Source: Terrabacter sp. 28 (GTDB lineage Bacteria > Actinomycetota > Actinomycetes > Actinomycetales > Dermatophilaceae). Taken from it: 64,000 bases of DNA. This document shows, one piece after another, positions 28,519-37,533 of the stretch. The stretch is from assembly GCA_000955875.1 (NCBI GenBank), contig JYOE01000020.1, forward strand, positions 1 to 64,000, read 5' to 3'. The position numbers were made by a program, and so were the translations under genes. How positions within the stretch are numbered: position 1 is the stretch's first letter; every line of letters starts with the position of its first letter. Below the pieces are notes generated by a model. That model saw only the letters and a program-made list of their open reading frames with translations, did no database searches and had not been told where the DNA came from.

Positions 28519-29262
28519 ATGGAGCCGGTCGGGGGAGAGTCGTCAGCCGGGCTCGCGGCGTGGCCGGAGGCGGTGCTGCGGCCGGCGTCCGGCAACGCGT
28601 TCGAGCACGCCGTCGAGCAGCTGGCGCGTGCGATCCGTCTCGGCGTGCTCGCGGACGGTGAGCAGCTGCCGCCCGAGCGCGAGCTCGCCGAGCGGCTCGG
28701 GATCGGACGCAACACGCTGCGCGAGGCGATCGCCGCCCTCCGCGAGTCCGGCCTGGTGACGACGCGGCGCGGGCGAGGGGGCGGCACTCGGGTGACGTAT
28801 GCCGCCGAGCCGCCTCCCTCGACCGCGCGGTCGTTCGTGCGCAGCTCCGCCGCCATGGCAGACGCGCTCGACTTCCGTCGTGTGGTCGAGCCCGGGGCCG
28901 CATGGCTGGCCGCGACGCGCACGCTCGCGGCCGACCAGCGGGCGTGGCTCACCGACAGCCTCCGGGCGGTCGCCGAGGCGGAGGATCCCGCAGCCCACCG
29001 GGTCGCCGACTCCCGGCTCCACCTCGCGATCGCCACCCTGTCGGGCTCGCCGCTCCTCGTCGACGCCGTGACGCGATCGCAGTCGGCGATCCACGAGATG
29101 CTCATGGCGATCCCGGTGCTGCGACGCAACATCGAGCACTCCAACGACCAGCACGACCGCATCGTCCACGCCATCCTCACGGGCGACTCGGACCGGGCCC
29201 GCGCCGTCATGGAGGAGCACTGCGACGCGACCTCGGCACTCCTGCGAGGCCTCATCGGGTAG
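28519..29262 (+). CDS. GntR/FadR-type regulator
   Basis: 247 residues. Winged helix at about 25-95 (LARAIRLGVLADGEQLPPERELAERLGIGRNTLREAIAALRESGLVTTRRGRGGGTRV), then an all-helical FadR C-terminal domain with the metal-binding pattern D..H (SRLHLAIA, HEMLM, NDQHDRIVHAI). Begins 1 nt after the permease stop. It likely controls this catabolic cluster in response to a carboxylate or the amine itself; the GGTTC/GAACC site before the permease is a candidate target. Confidence 0.88.
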   Translation: MEPVGGESSAGLAAWPEAVLRPASGNAFEHAVEQLARAIRLGVLADGEQLPPERELAERLGIGRNTLREAIAALRESGLVTTRRGRGGGTRVTYAAEPPPSTARSFVRSSAAMADALDFRRVVEPGAAWLAATRTLAADQRAWLTDSLRAVAEAEDPAAHRVADSRLHLAIATLSGSPLLVDAVTRSQSAIHEMLMAIPVLRRNIEHSNDQHDRIVHAILTGDSDRARAVMEEHCDATSALLRGLIG

Positions 29263-29329
29263 CAGCGGCGAACGGGTACGGAACGGCAGCGGTTTCACGC
29301 ACACTTCGGACAGCAGGAGAGGCGACAGC

Positions 29330-30697
29330 ATGGGCGCACCACCGAGGTTCACCCTCGACGAGCTCCGGTCGGAGGTCGAGGACGGCACGATCGACACGGT
29401 CGTCGTGGCCTTCACCGACATGCAGGGCCGGTTGCAGGGCAAGCGCCTGCACGGGCACTACTTCCTCGACCACGTGCTCGAGGACGGCACCGAGGGCTGC
29501 AACTACCTGCTCGCCGTCGACGTCGACATGAACACCGTCGACGGCTACGCCATCTCATCGTGGGAGCGCGGCTACGGCGACATGTTCTTCGACCTCGACC
29601 TCGACACCCTCCGCCGCACCCCGGGCACACCGCACTCCGCGACCGTGCAGTGCGACCTCACCTGGCTCGACGGCAGCGGCCCGGTGGTGCAGTCGCCGCG
29701 GTCGGTGCTCAAGGCCCAGGTCGAGCGCGCTGCGGCCATGGGGATGGCGGCCCACTGCGGCACCGAGCTCGAGTTCATCGTGTTCCAGGAGTCCTACGAG
29801 CAGGCCTGGGACGCTGGCTACACGGGTCTCACCCCGGCCAACCGCTACAACGTCGACTACTCGATCCTCGGCGGTGACCGCGTCGAGCCGTTGCTGCGCG
29901 AGATCCGCAACGAGATGTATGCCGCCGGGGCCGTCGTCGAGAGCGCGAAGGGCGAGTGCAACTACGGCCAGCACGAGATCGGGTTCCTCTTCGATACGGC
30001 GGTGCGCACCTGCGACAACCACGTCGTCTACCGCAACGCGGCCAAGGAGATCGCCGCCCACCACGGGCAGTCGATCACCTTCATGGCCAAGTTCGACCAG
30101 CGCGAGGGCAGCTCGTGCCACATCCACCTGTCGCTGCGCGGGCTCGACGGTGCGACCGTCTTCGCCGACGACGAGCGCGAGCACGGGCACAGTGAGATGT
30201 TCGAGCACTTCCTCGCAGGCATCCTCGCCACCCAGCGCGAGCTGACCTACTTCTACGCGCCGAACATCAACTCCTACAAGCGTTTTGCCTCGGCCAGCTT
30301 CGCGCCGACGGCCGTCGCCTGGGGGCGTGACAACCGCACGTGCGCCCTTCGCGTCGTCGGCCACGGCCCGGCACTGCGCGTGGAGAACCGGGTCGGTGGC
30401 GGCGACCTCAACCCGTACCTCGCCGTGGCGGCCATGCTCGCCGGGGGTCTGCACGGCATCGAGCAGGAGCTCGAGCTCGAGCCTGCCCTCGAGGGCAACG
30501 CCTACACGTCCGACAAGCCCCACGTGCCCTCGACGCTGCAGGAGGCGCGCGACCTGCTCGCCGGATCGGCGGTCGCGCGGGCGGCCTTCGGCGACGAGGT
30601 CGTCGACCACTACGTCAACGCAGCCGACGTCGAGATCACGGCCTTCAACGCCGCGGTCACCGACTGGGAGCGCAGGAGAGGATTCGAGCGACTGTGA
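29330..30697 (+). CDS. Glutamine-synthetase-like gamma-glutamyl-amine ligase
   Basis: 455 residues of the GS superfamily. Metal and ATP residues are visible: CGTELEFIVFQ (about 145), KGECNYGQHEIGF, the H-loop MAKFDQREGSSCHIHLSLRG (about 255-275), NSYKRF and NRTCALRVVGHGPALRVENRVGGGDLNPYL. Unlike GlnA it lacks the adenylylation Tyr loop. With the neighbours (ALDH, gamma-glutamyl hydrolase, APC permease) it fits PuuA or the actinobacterial GlnA3/GlnA4, which glutamylate polyamines or ethanolamine. Overlaps the ALDH gene by GTGA. Confidence 0.87.
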   Translation: MGAPPRFTLDELRSEVEDGTIDTVVVAFTDMQGRLQGKRLHGHYFLDHVLEDGTEGCNYLLAVDVDMNTVDGYAISSWERGYGDMFFDLDLDTLRRTPGTPHSATVQCDLTWLDGSGPVVQSPRSVLKAQVERAAAMGMAAHCGTELEFIVFQESYEQAWDAGYTGLTPANRYNVDYSILGGDRVEPLLREIRNEMYAAGAVVESAKGECNYGQHEIGFLFDTAVRTCDNHVVYRNAAKEIAAHHGQSITFMAKFDQREGSSCHIHLSLRGLDGATVFADDEREHGHSEMFEHFLAGILATQRELTYFYAPNINSYKRFASASFAPTAVAWGRDNRTCALRVVGHGPALRVENRVGGGDLNPYLAVAAMLAGGLHGIEQELELEPALEGNAYTSDKPHVPSTLQEARDLLAGSAVARAAFGDEVVDHYVNAADVEITAFNAAVTDWERRRGFERL

Positions 30698-32067
30698 CCA
30701 CCACGCACGACGTCATCAACCCGGCCACCGAGCAGCTCGTCCGCAGCGTCGAGCTCGCCACCGTGGAGGAGGCGGATGCGGCGATCGCCCGGGCCTCGGC
30801 GGCGAGCGAGGGCTGGCGGGCCGTCGCGCCGGCCGACCGTGGGCTGCTGCTGCGCCGCTTCTCCGACCTCGTCGGCGAGCACCAGGAGGAGCTCGCTCGG
30901 CTCGAGGTCGAGAACGCCGGGCACACGATCGGCAACGCGCGGTGGGAGGCCGGCAACGTGCGCGACGTGCTCGCCTACTACTCGGCCGCACCCGAGCGGA
31001 ACTTCGGCCGCCAGATCCCGGTGGCCGGCGGCATCGACGTCACCTTCCGTGAGCCGCTCGGTGTCGTCGGCATCATCGTGCCGTGGAACTTCCCGATGCC
31101 CATCGCGGGCTGGGGTTTCGCACCGGCGCTCGCCGCCGGCAACACGGTGGTGCTCAAGCCGGCCGAGCTCACCCCGCTCACCGCGATGCGGCTCGGCGAG
31201 CTGGCCCTCGAGGCAGGCATCCCCGAGGGGGTCTTCACGGTCGTGCCGGGCAAGGGGTCGGTCGTCGGCGAGCGGTTCGTCACGCATCCGGTCGTGCGCA
31301 AGGTCTGCTTCACCGGTTCGACGGCGGTGGGCCAGCGGATCATGCGGGGGGCCGCCGACCAGGTCAAACGGGTCACCCTCGAGCTGGGCGGCAAGAGCGC
31401 CAACATCGTCTTCGCCGACTCCGACCTCGAGCTCGCTGCCGCCCGCGCCCCGTATGCCGTCTTCGACAACGCCGGGCAGGACTGCTGCGCCCGCAGCCGC
31501 ATCCTCGTCGAGCGCAGCGCCTTCGACCGCTTCATGGAGCACTTCGAGACCGCGGTGCGCGGCGTCGTCGTGACCGACCCGCGCGACGAAGCCGCCGAGA
31601 TGGGCCCGCTCATCAGCGCCGACCAGCACGACCGGGTCAGCGCCTACGTCGAGGGTGCCGCCGACGGCGTCGACGTGGCCTTCCGCGGGAGCGCCCCGGA
31701 GGGGGCCGGCTACTGGTACGCGCCGACCGTGGTGCTGCCTCGGTCGACGAGCGACCCCGTGTGGCAGGAGGAAGTCTTCGGTCCGGTCGTCGCCGTGCTC
31801 CCGTTCGACGACGAGGCCGACGCGGTCGCCAAGGCCAACGACACGGCATACGGCCTCTCGGGCTCCATCTGGACCCGCGACCTCGGGCGCGGTCTGCGCG
31901 TCGCGCGCGGCGTCGAGGCCGGCAACCTGTCGGTGAACTCGCACAGCAGCGTCCGCTACTCGACGCCGTTCGGAGGCTTCAAGCAGAGCGGCATCGGGCG
32001 CGAGCTGGGGCCGGACGCCCTAGAGGCGTTCACCGACGTCAAGAACGTCTTCATCTCGACGGACTGA
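30694..32067 (+). CDS. NAD(P)+-dependent aldehyde dehydrogenase
   Basis: 457 residues. NAD-binding VPWNFPMPIAGWGFAPALAAGN, FTGSTAVGQRI, general base Glu in LELGGKSANIV, catalytic Cys in NAGQDCCARSRI, and late EEVFGPVVAVLPF. In the Puu route this enzyme oxidises gamma-glutamyl-aminoaldehyde to the acid. GTG start overlaps the ligase stop. Length is slightly short of the usual 480-500, due to a compact N-terminus. Confidence 0.93.
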   Translation: MTTTHDVINPATEQLVRSVELATVEEADAAIARASAASEGWRAVAPADRGLLLRRFSDLVGEHQEELARLEVENAGHTIGNARWEAGNVRDVLAYYSAAPERNFGRQIPVAGGIDVTFREPLGVVGIIVPWNFPMPIAGWGFAPALAAGNTVVLKPAELTPLTAMRLGELALEAGIPEGVFTVVPGKGSVVGERFVTHPVVRKVCFTGSTAVGQRIMRGAADQVKRVTLELGGKSANIVFADSDLELAAARAPYAVFDNAGQDCCARSRILVERSAFDRFMEHFETAVRGVVVTDPRDEAAEMGPLISADQHDRVSAYVEGAADGVDVAFRGSAPEGAGYWYAPTVVLPRSTSDPVWQEEVFGPVVAVLPFDDEADAVAKANDTAYGLSGSIWTRDLGRGLRVARGVEAGNLSVNSHSSVRYSTPFGGFKQSGIGRELGPDALEAFTDVKNVFISTD

Positions 32068-32116
32068 CCGATCCGCATACACCTGAAAACCATTGGACGG
32101 CAAGGAAAGAGGACTC

Positions 32117-32884
32117 ATGGCAGGCAGGCTCGACGGCAAGGTCGCGGTCATCACGGGCGGGTGCTCCGGCATCGGTCTGGCCACGGTGCGGCGGTTCGCC
32201 GAGGAGGGCGCCAAGGTGGTCATCGGCGACCTCGACGAGGTGAACGGGCCACGCGTCGCCGACGAGGTCGGCGGCAGGTTCGTGCGCGTCGACGTCGTGA
32301 GCAAGGACGACGTCGACGCGCTGTTCCGCACCGCCAAGGAGACCTACGGCTCGGTCGACATCGCCTTCAACAACGCCGGCATCAGCCCGCCCGAGGACGA
32401 CTCGATCCTCGACACCGACCTCGACGCGTGGCGCAAGGTCCAGGAGGTCAACCTCACGTCGGTCTACCTGTGCTGCAAGGCCGCCCTGCCCTACATGCTC
32501 GAGCAGAGATCGGGCTCGATCATCAACACGGCCTCGTTCGTCGCCGTCATGGGCGCGGCCACGTCGCAGATCTCCTACAGCGCCAGCAAGGGTGGCGTGC
32601 TGTCGATGAGCCGTGAGCTCGGCGTGCAGTTCGCGCGCGAGGGCGTGCGCGTCAACGCGCTGTGCCCGGGGCCGGTCAACACCCCGCTGCTCCAGGAGCT
32701 CTTCGCCAAGGACGAGGAGCGCGCGGCCCGGCGACTCGTCCACGTGCCCATGGGTCGATTCGGCGAGCCGGAGGAGATGGCCAACGCCGTGCTCTTCCTC
32801 GCCTCCGACGAGTCGAGCTTCATCACGGCCTCGACGTTCCTCGTCGACGGCGGCATCTCCGGCGCGTACGTCACCCCGCTCTGA
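32117..32884 (+). CDS. Short-chain dehydrogenase/reductase
   Basis: 255-residue classical SDR. Cofactor loop TGGCSGIGLATVRRF, NNAGIS, catalytic Ser in INTASFVAVMG, and YSASKGG. Late DGGISGAYV is typical. Glycine-rich loop followed by GDLD suggests NAD(H) preference. In the cluster it stands where an amine oxidase or dehydrogenase would be expected, so it may handle an alcohol or hydroxy intermediate (for example from ethanolamine or a hydroxy-amine). ATG at 32117 has AAAGAGGA upstream. Confidence 0.9.
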   Translation: MAGRLDGKVAVITGGCSGIGLATVRRFAEEGAKVVIGDLDEVNGPRVADEVGGRFVRVDVVSKDDVDALFRTAKETYGSVDIAFNNAGISPPEDDSILDTDLDAWRKVQEVNLTSVYLCCKAALPYMLEQRSGSIINTASFVAVMGAATSQISYSASKGGVLSMSRELGVQFAREGVRVNALCPGPVNTPLLQELFAKDEERAARRLVHVPMGRFGEPEEMANAVLFLASDESSFITASTFLVDGGISGAYVTPL

Positions 32885-32894
32885 GGAGGTCGTC

Positions 32895-33635
32895 GTGGAC
32901 GCACGTCCGGTCATCGGCATCACCGCCTACGTCGAGCGGGCGTCGTGGGGTCGCTGGGTCGACGTGCCGGGGGCCCTCGTGCCCTACCGCTACGTCGGCC
33001 ACGTCGAGGACGCCGGCGGCATCGCGGTCGTGGTGCCGCCGCGACCCGACGCCGACGACGGTGTCGCCCGCGAGCTGCTTTCCCGTCTCGACGGGGTGAT
33101 CCTCGCCGGTGGGGTCGACGTGGCCCCCGAGCTCTATGCCGACGAGCGCCACGCGTCGGTGCAGGCGTCACGGCCCGACCGCGACACGACCGAGCTCGCC
33201 CTCGCCCACGCGACGGCCGCACTCGACGTGCCGTTGCTCGGCATCTGCCGCGGCATGCAGGTGATGGCGGTGGCGACCGGGGGAGTGCTCGAGCAGCACC
33301 TGCCCGACCGGGTGGGGCACGACCGGCACTCGCCCGCGCCGGCGACCTACGGCAGCCACCACGTGAGGACCGTTCCCGGCACCCGGCTGGCCGGCATCAT
33401 CGGCGACGGTGCCGAGGTGCCGAGCTACCACCACCAGTCGGTGCTGACCCACCCCGGCTACGAGCCGTCGGCGTGGGCCGACGACGGCACTCTCGAGGCG
33501 ATGGAGGACCCCGAGGCGGCGTTCCGCGTGGCCGTGCAGTGGCACCCGGAGGTCGGTGACGACCCCCGCCTCTTCCACGCGCTCGTCGCCGCAGCGAGGG
33601 CGTATGCCGCCGGGCGGGGAACTGGCCGCAGCTGA
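32895..33635 (+). CDS. Gamma-glutamyl hydrolase, PuuD-like (class I amidotransferase)
   Basis: 246 residues, peptidase C26 family. Nucleophile Cys in GICRGMQVMAVATGG (about 118), catalytic His in VQWHPEVGDD (about 215), and early GITAYVERASWG plus LAGGVDVAPELY typical of gamma-Glu-GABA hydrolase. It would release glutamate from the gamma-glutamyl acid made by the ALDH. GTG start with GAGGAGG site, 10 nt after the SDR stop. It closes the cluster; a terminator is not obvious. Confidence 0.88.
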   Translation: MDARPVIGITAYVERASWGRWVDVPGALVPYRYVGHVEDAGGIAVVVPPRPDADDGVARELLSRLDGVILAGGVDVAPELYADERHASVQASRPDRDTTELALAHATAALDVPLLGICRGMQVMAVATGGVLEQHLPDRVGHDRHSPAPATYGSHHVRTVPGTRLAGIIGDGAEVPSYHHQSVLTHPGYEPSAWADDGTLEAMEDPEAAFRVAVQWHPEVGDDPRLFHALVAAARAYAAGRGTGRS

Positions 33636-33734
33636 GGTTCGCGTGGTGGCGGGCTTCGGCTCGGCGGCGGACGCCCGGTCCCACATGGCGGACCCGTGGT
33701 TTCGCACGACGAGCCGCCCTGCCACCCTGATCCC

Positions 33735-33779
33735 GTGACCGCTTCCCGGCTTGCCACGAGCACGCTCATTATCAGCTAG
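33735..33779 (+). CDS. cimA leader peptide
   Basis: Fourteen codons from GTG: (M)TASRLATSTLIIS, then TAG. The codons before the stop are CTC ATT ATC AGC, that is Leu-Ile-Ile-Ser, matching an isoleucine pathway gene downstream. ATT is a rare codon here. The stop codon again runs into CTAGCGCG and a perfect hairpin, the same layout as at ilvB. The start has a weak CACCCT box 6-7 nt upstream, so it may be leaderless. Confidence 0.72.
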   Translation: MTASRLATSTLIIS

Positions 33780-33805
33780 CGCGACGAGAACACCTCTCGT
33801 CGCGC
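33779..33805 (+). promoter_or_regulatory. cimA leader: first hairpin
   Basis: GCGCGACGAGA (33779-33789), loop ACACC, TCTCGTCGCGC (33795-33805): perfect 11-bp stem starting on the last base of the leader stop codon. Confidence 0.8.
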
Positions 33806-33806
33806 A

Positions 33807-33833
33807 GACCTCCCGTCCCCGGGGGGTCTTTTT
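33807..33833 (+). terminator. cimA attenuator terminator
   Basis: GACCTCCCG (33807-33815), loop TCCC, CGGGGGGTC (33820-33828), with one G-U pair, then TTTTTGTTT. It lies one base after the first hairpin and 116 nt before cimA. Confidence 0.85.
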
Positions 33834-33948
33834 GTTTCCCGGCCACGAGCCACGGAGACCGCTGCAGAGCCACACCGGGCCGAGCGGCACAGATGAATGG
33901 GACCGAGGACCGAGCGGCCACATGGACCCGCCCCCTGGATCAAGGACA

Positions 33949-35538
33949 ATGAAGGTCATGGATGCCCTGCACGTTTACGACACCACCCTGCGCGACGGCG
34001 CCCAGCAGGAAGGTCTCAACCTCTCGGTGTCGGACAAGCTGGCCATCGCCGGACTGCTCGACGACCTCGGGGTGGACTTCATCGAGGGCGGCTGGCCGGG
34101 TGCGAACCCGAAGGACACCGAGTTCTTCGATCGGGCCCGACAGGAGCTCCATCTCCGCCGCGCGACCCTCGCCGCCTTCGGGGCCACCCGGAAGGCCGGC
34201 GGGGCCGCCGCGGAGGACCCCCTCGTGCAGGCTCTCGTCGACTCGGGCGCGTCGGTCGTGTGCCTCGTCGCGAAGTCGCACACGGGTCACGTCGAGCGCG
34301 CCCTGAGGACCACGCTCGAGGAGAACCTCGAGATGGTGCGCGACACCGTGTCCCACCTCGTCGGGAAGGGCCGCCGGGTCTTCCTCGACTGCGAGCACTT
34401 CTTCGACGGCTGGCACCTCGACCGTGACTACGCGCTCTCGGTCGTCCGCACTGCGCACGAGGCCGGGGCCGAGGTCGTCGTGCTCTGCGACACCAACGGC
34501 GGCATGCTCCCGCACCAGGTCGAGGAGGTCGTCGCCGACGTCATCGCCGCCACCGGTGCACGCATCGGGGCGCACTGCCACAACGACACCGGCTGCGCGG
34601 CCGCCAACTCCGTGGCCGCCGTCCGCGCCGGCGCCACGCACGTGCAGGGCACGGTCAACGGCTACGGCGAGCGCACCGGCAACGCCGACCTCGTGACCGT
34701 CGCCGCCAACCTGCAGTTCAAGCTCGGGCTCGACGCGATGGAGGTCGACTCGTTCCGACGGGCCATGCACATCGCCCACGCCATCAGCGAGGTCACGAAC
34801 GTCCCCGCCTACAGCCGCCAGCCCTACGTCGGCGCGAGCGCCTTCGCCCACAAGGCCGGCCTGCACGCGAGCGCGCTCAAGGTCGACCCCGACCTCTACC
34901 AGCACATGGATCCGGCTCTCGTCGGCAACGGCATGCGCACCCTGGTCTCCGACATGGCCGGACGGGCGAGCATCGAGCTCAAGGCACGCGAGGCCGGCCT
35001 CGACCTGTCCGACCGGCCCGACGTCGTGGCGAAGGTGCTCGCCGAGGTCAAGGACCTCGAGCTGCGGGGATGGACCTTCGACGCCGCCGACGCGACGGTC
35101 GAGCTGATGCTCCGCGAGGCGCTCGAGCCCGGTTGCACCGACTACTTCGAGGTCGAGTCGTGGCGCGTCATCACCGACTCGTCGGGTGAGGGCGACGCGA
35201 CGTCCGAGGCGACCGTCAAGCTGCGCGCCGACGGCTCGCGGCTCATCGCCACGGGCGAGGGCAACGGCCCGGTCAACGCGCTCGACCACGCGCTGCGTGA
35301 GGCCCTGAGCCGCGCCTACCCCGAGATCGAGAAGATCGAGCTCATCGACTTCAAGGTGCGCATCCTCGACGCGTCGCACGGCACCGACGCCGTGACGCGT
35401 GTCCTCATCGAGACCTCCGACGGCGAGACGTCGTGGGACACCATCGGGGTCGCGGGCTCGATCCTGGCGGCGTCGTGGCGGGCCCTCACCGACGGCATCG
35501 TGCACGGCCTCCTGCGTCAGGGCGTGCCGCGCCGCTGA
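33949..35538 (+). CDS. cimA: (R)-Citramalate synthase
   Basis: Condenses pyruvate and acetyl-CoA to citramalate, opening the threonine-independent route to 2-oxobutyrate and isoleucine. 529 residues, LeuA-like: TIM barrel with HVYDTTLRDGAQQEG, the metal His pair in IGAHCHNDTGCAAANSV, and VNGYGERTGNADL. Then YVGASAFAHKAGLHASAL and a C-terminal regulatory domain (about 400-525). The wording VQGTVNGYGERTGN and EGGWPGANPKD separates it from 2-isopropylmalate synthase. Start ATG 33949 or, with better spacing to AAGGA, ATG 33958. Control by the attenuator upstream is likely. The last 22 bp overlap the convergent bioD end. Confidence 0.9.
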   Translation: MKVMDALHVYDTTLRDGAQQEGLNLSVSDKLAIAGLLDDLGVDFIEGGWPGANPKDTEFFDRARQELHLRRATLAAFGATRKAGGAAAEDPLVQALVDSGASVVCLVAKSHTGHVERALRTTLEENLEMVRDTVSHLVGKGRRVFLDCEHFFDGWHLDRDYALSVVRTAHEAGAEVVVLCDTNGGMLPHQVEEVVADVIAATGARIGAHCHNDTGCAAANSVAAVRAGATHVQGTVNGYGERTGNADLVTVAANLQFKLGLDAMEVDSFRRAMHIAHAISEVTNVPAYSRQPYVGASAFAHKAGLHASALKVDPDLYQHMDPALVGNGMRTLVSDMAGRASIELKAREAGLDLSDRPDVVAKVLAEVKDLELRGWTFDAADATVELMLREALEPGCTDYFEVESWRVITDSSGEGDATSEATVKLRADGSRLIATGEGNGPVNALDHALREALSRAYPEIEKIELIDFKVRILDASHGTDAVTRVLIETSDGETSWDTIGVAGSILAASWRALTDGIVHGLLRQGVPRR

Positions 35539-36239
35539 GACGCACCCGTCGCCACCGCGACGCCGGGCAGCCAGAGGGGCGCCTCGGTGCGGAAGGCTTC
35601 CGGCGACAGCGCGGGAGCACCCTGCGGCACCGTCCCGAGGAGTCCCTCGGGAAGGGCTGCGAAGTAGTCGCGGTTCGTCGTCTCGATGACGTCTGGGTCG
35701 GTCGGCCATGAGCCGATGACGACCCCGAGCAGTCGGATGCCTCTGTGAGACAGTGCTTCTCGCGTGAGCATGGTGTGGTTGAGGGTGCCCAGCGCACTTC
35801 GGGCCACGAGCACCGTGCCGCTGTCGGGGAGCGCGGCGGCGAGGTCGGCCAAGGTCTGGCCCTCAGCGGTCAGCTCGACCAGGAGACCACCGGCTCCCTC
35901 GACGACCACCACGTCGTGCCGGGCGGAGAGGTGGTCGATGGCTTCGAGGTGGTGGGTGAGCGACGGCAGCGTGCGTCCCTCCAGCTGAGCCGCGGGACGA
36001 GGGGCCATGGGGGCGATCAGCCTGGTGCCCTCCGCGGTGAGGGCGCCCGTGAGCCGCTCGACCTCGCCCATGTCGCCGGTCTCGCCGGGCGCCACGCCGG
36101 TCTGCGTCGGCTTGTAGGCCGCGACAGCCAGTCCCGCCGCGACCAGGGTCGCGACGAGCGCGGCAGTGACGACCGTCTTGCCCACGTCCGTGTCGGTGCC
36201 CGTGACGACGACGACCCCCGGCAGCCGCGGCTCAGCCAT
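35517..36239 (-). CDS. bioD: Dethiobiotin synthetase
   Basis: ATP-dependent closure of the ureido ring of dethiobiotin. 240 residues. P-loop VTGTDTDVGKTVV (about 12-24), AYKPTQTG with the substrate Lys, and VVVEGAGGLLVELT. Starts inside the end of bioF (8-nt overlap). It ends 22 bp inside the convergent cimA gene, an unusually deep tail overlap. Confidence 0.95.
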   Translation of the reverse strand: MAEPRLPGVVVVTGTDTDVGKTVVTAALVATLVAAGLAVAAYKPTQTGVAPGETGDMGEVERLTGALTAEGTRLIAPMAPRPAAQLEGRTLPSLTHHLEAIDHLSARHDVVVVEGAGGLLVELTAEGQTLADLAAALPDSGTVLVARSALGTLNHTMLTREALSHRGIRLLGVVIGSWPTDPDVIETTNRDYFAALPEGLLGTVPQGAPALSPEAFRTEAPLWLPGVAVATGASQRRGTP

Positions 36240-37533
36240 CGGTGTCGTGGGGTGGGATCTGGGTGAGGGGCGAGGACGACGCGGGATCCTGCGCGCCCTC
36301 GACCGCAGCGACCGTGGGGAGGCCACGGACGGGGGAGGGAGCGTCCCCCGCCCGTGGCCCCTCCACGGCCTCGTCGTCGCCCCGCTCCGCGTGGGCACGT
36401 GCGGCGCGTGCGACGAGCCGGGCTGCCTGGAGCAGGTCGTCACCGGTGAGGTCGGCCCGCGCGGTGACCCGCAGCCGGGACACGCCGTCCGGCACGCTCG
36501 GTGGCCGGAAGCAGCCGACGAGCACGCCCTGCGCGCGCAGGTCGAGGCAGGCCGCGACCGCGGCGTCCGGCGACGGCATCGGCAGCGACTGCACGGCGCC
36601 GGCGGCTTGGGCGATGCCACAGACGGTCGCGATGACCCGGGCGTTCGCGCGCACGGTCGCCGCGAGGGAGGGGTCGTCCAGGACGACGTCGGCGGCCGCC
36701 GCGGCTGCAGCAGCCGCCGCGGGTGCCAGGCCGGTGTCGAAGATGAAGGGCCGCGCGGTGTTGACCAGGTGGTTGCGCACCGTCGTCGAGCCGAGCACGG
36801 CGCCGCCCTGCGAACCGAGGGCCTTCGAGAGGGTGAGGGTGACGACGAGGTCGTCCGCCCCGACCAGGCCGAGCTCGTGCACGAGGCCCCGTCCCTCGCC
36901 GGCGACCCCGATGCCGTGCGCCTCGTCGACGACGAGCAGGGCGTCGTGGCGCCGGCACACCTCGAGGAGTGCGGGCAGCGGGGCGGCGTCGCCGAGCACC
37001 GAGTAGATCGACTCGACGGCGACGACGACTCGTCGACCCGGTCGCGCCCCGAGCTCGCGGTCGAGGTCGGAGGGGTCGTTGTGGGCGAAGGTCGCGTGGG
37101 CGACGCGCGACATCCGGGCGGCGTCGTGCAGGGAGGCGTGGGCGTGCGCGTCGAGCAGGATCTCCGACCCGCGCCCGCTCAGCGCCGTCAGCACGCCGAG
37201 GTTGGCGGCATACCCGGTCGAGAAGGCGAGGGCGCTCGGATGCCCCGTGAGACGGCACAGCGCCGCCTCCAGGTCGCGGTGCACGGGCAGCGTTCCGGTG
37301 ACGAGGCGGCTCGCCGTCGCCGACGCCCCGTAGCGGTCCAGCGCGTCGTGGGCGGCGGCCACGACCCTGTCGTCACGCGACAGGCCGAGGTAGTCGTTGG
37401 AGGCGAGGTCGAGGGCGTCGCGCGTCGCGGCACCTCGTCCGCCGAGACGGAGCACCGGGTCGAACCGTTCGGTGCCGCGCTCGGCGCGCAGGGCCGCCCG
37501 CTCGCGCAGCCACGAGTCCCAGAGCCCGCTCAC
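36232..37533 (-). CDS. bioF: 8-Amino-7-oxononanoate synthase
   Basis: PLP enzyme joining pimeloyl thioester and alanine. 433 residues. [11 protein letters not shown], the aromatic-stacking His in [30 protein letters not shown] and the PLP Lys in [13 protein letters not shown] are clear. A run of Ala ([14 protein letters not shown], about 300) and a C-terminal Pro/Glu/Asp-rich extension of roughly 45 residues go beyond the usual 385-390. GTG at 37533 overlaps the bioA stop. Confidence 0.94.
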   Translation of the reverse strand: MSGLWDSWLRERAALRAERGTERFDPVLRLGGRGAATRDALDLASNDYLGLSRDDRVVAAAHDALDRYGASATASRLVTGTLPVHRDLEAALCRLTGHPSALAFSTGYAANLGVLTALSGRGSEILLDAHAHASLHDAARMSRVAHATFAHNDPSDLDRELGARPGRRVVVAVESIYSVLGDAAPLPALLEVCRRHDALLVVDEAHGIGVAGEGRGLVHELGLVGADDLVVTLTLSKALGSQGGAVLGSTTVRNHLVNTARPFIFDTGLAPAAAAAAAAAADVVLDDPSLAATVRANARVIATVCGIAQAAGAVQSLPMPSPDAAVAACLDLRAQGVLVGCFRPPSVPDGVSRLRVTARADLTGDDLLQAARLVARAARAHAERGDDEAVEGPRAGDAPSPVRGLPTVAAVEGAQDPASSSPLTQIPPHDTDG

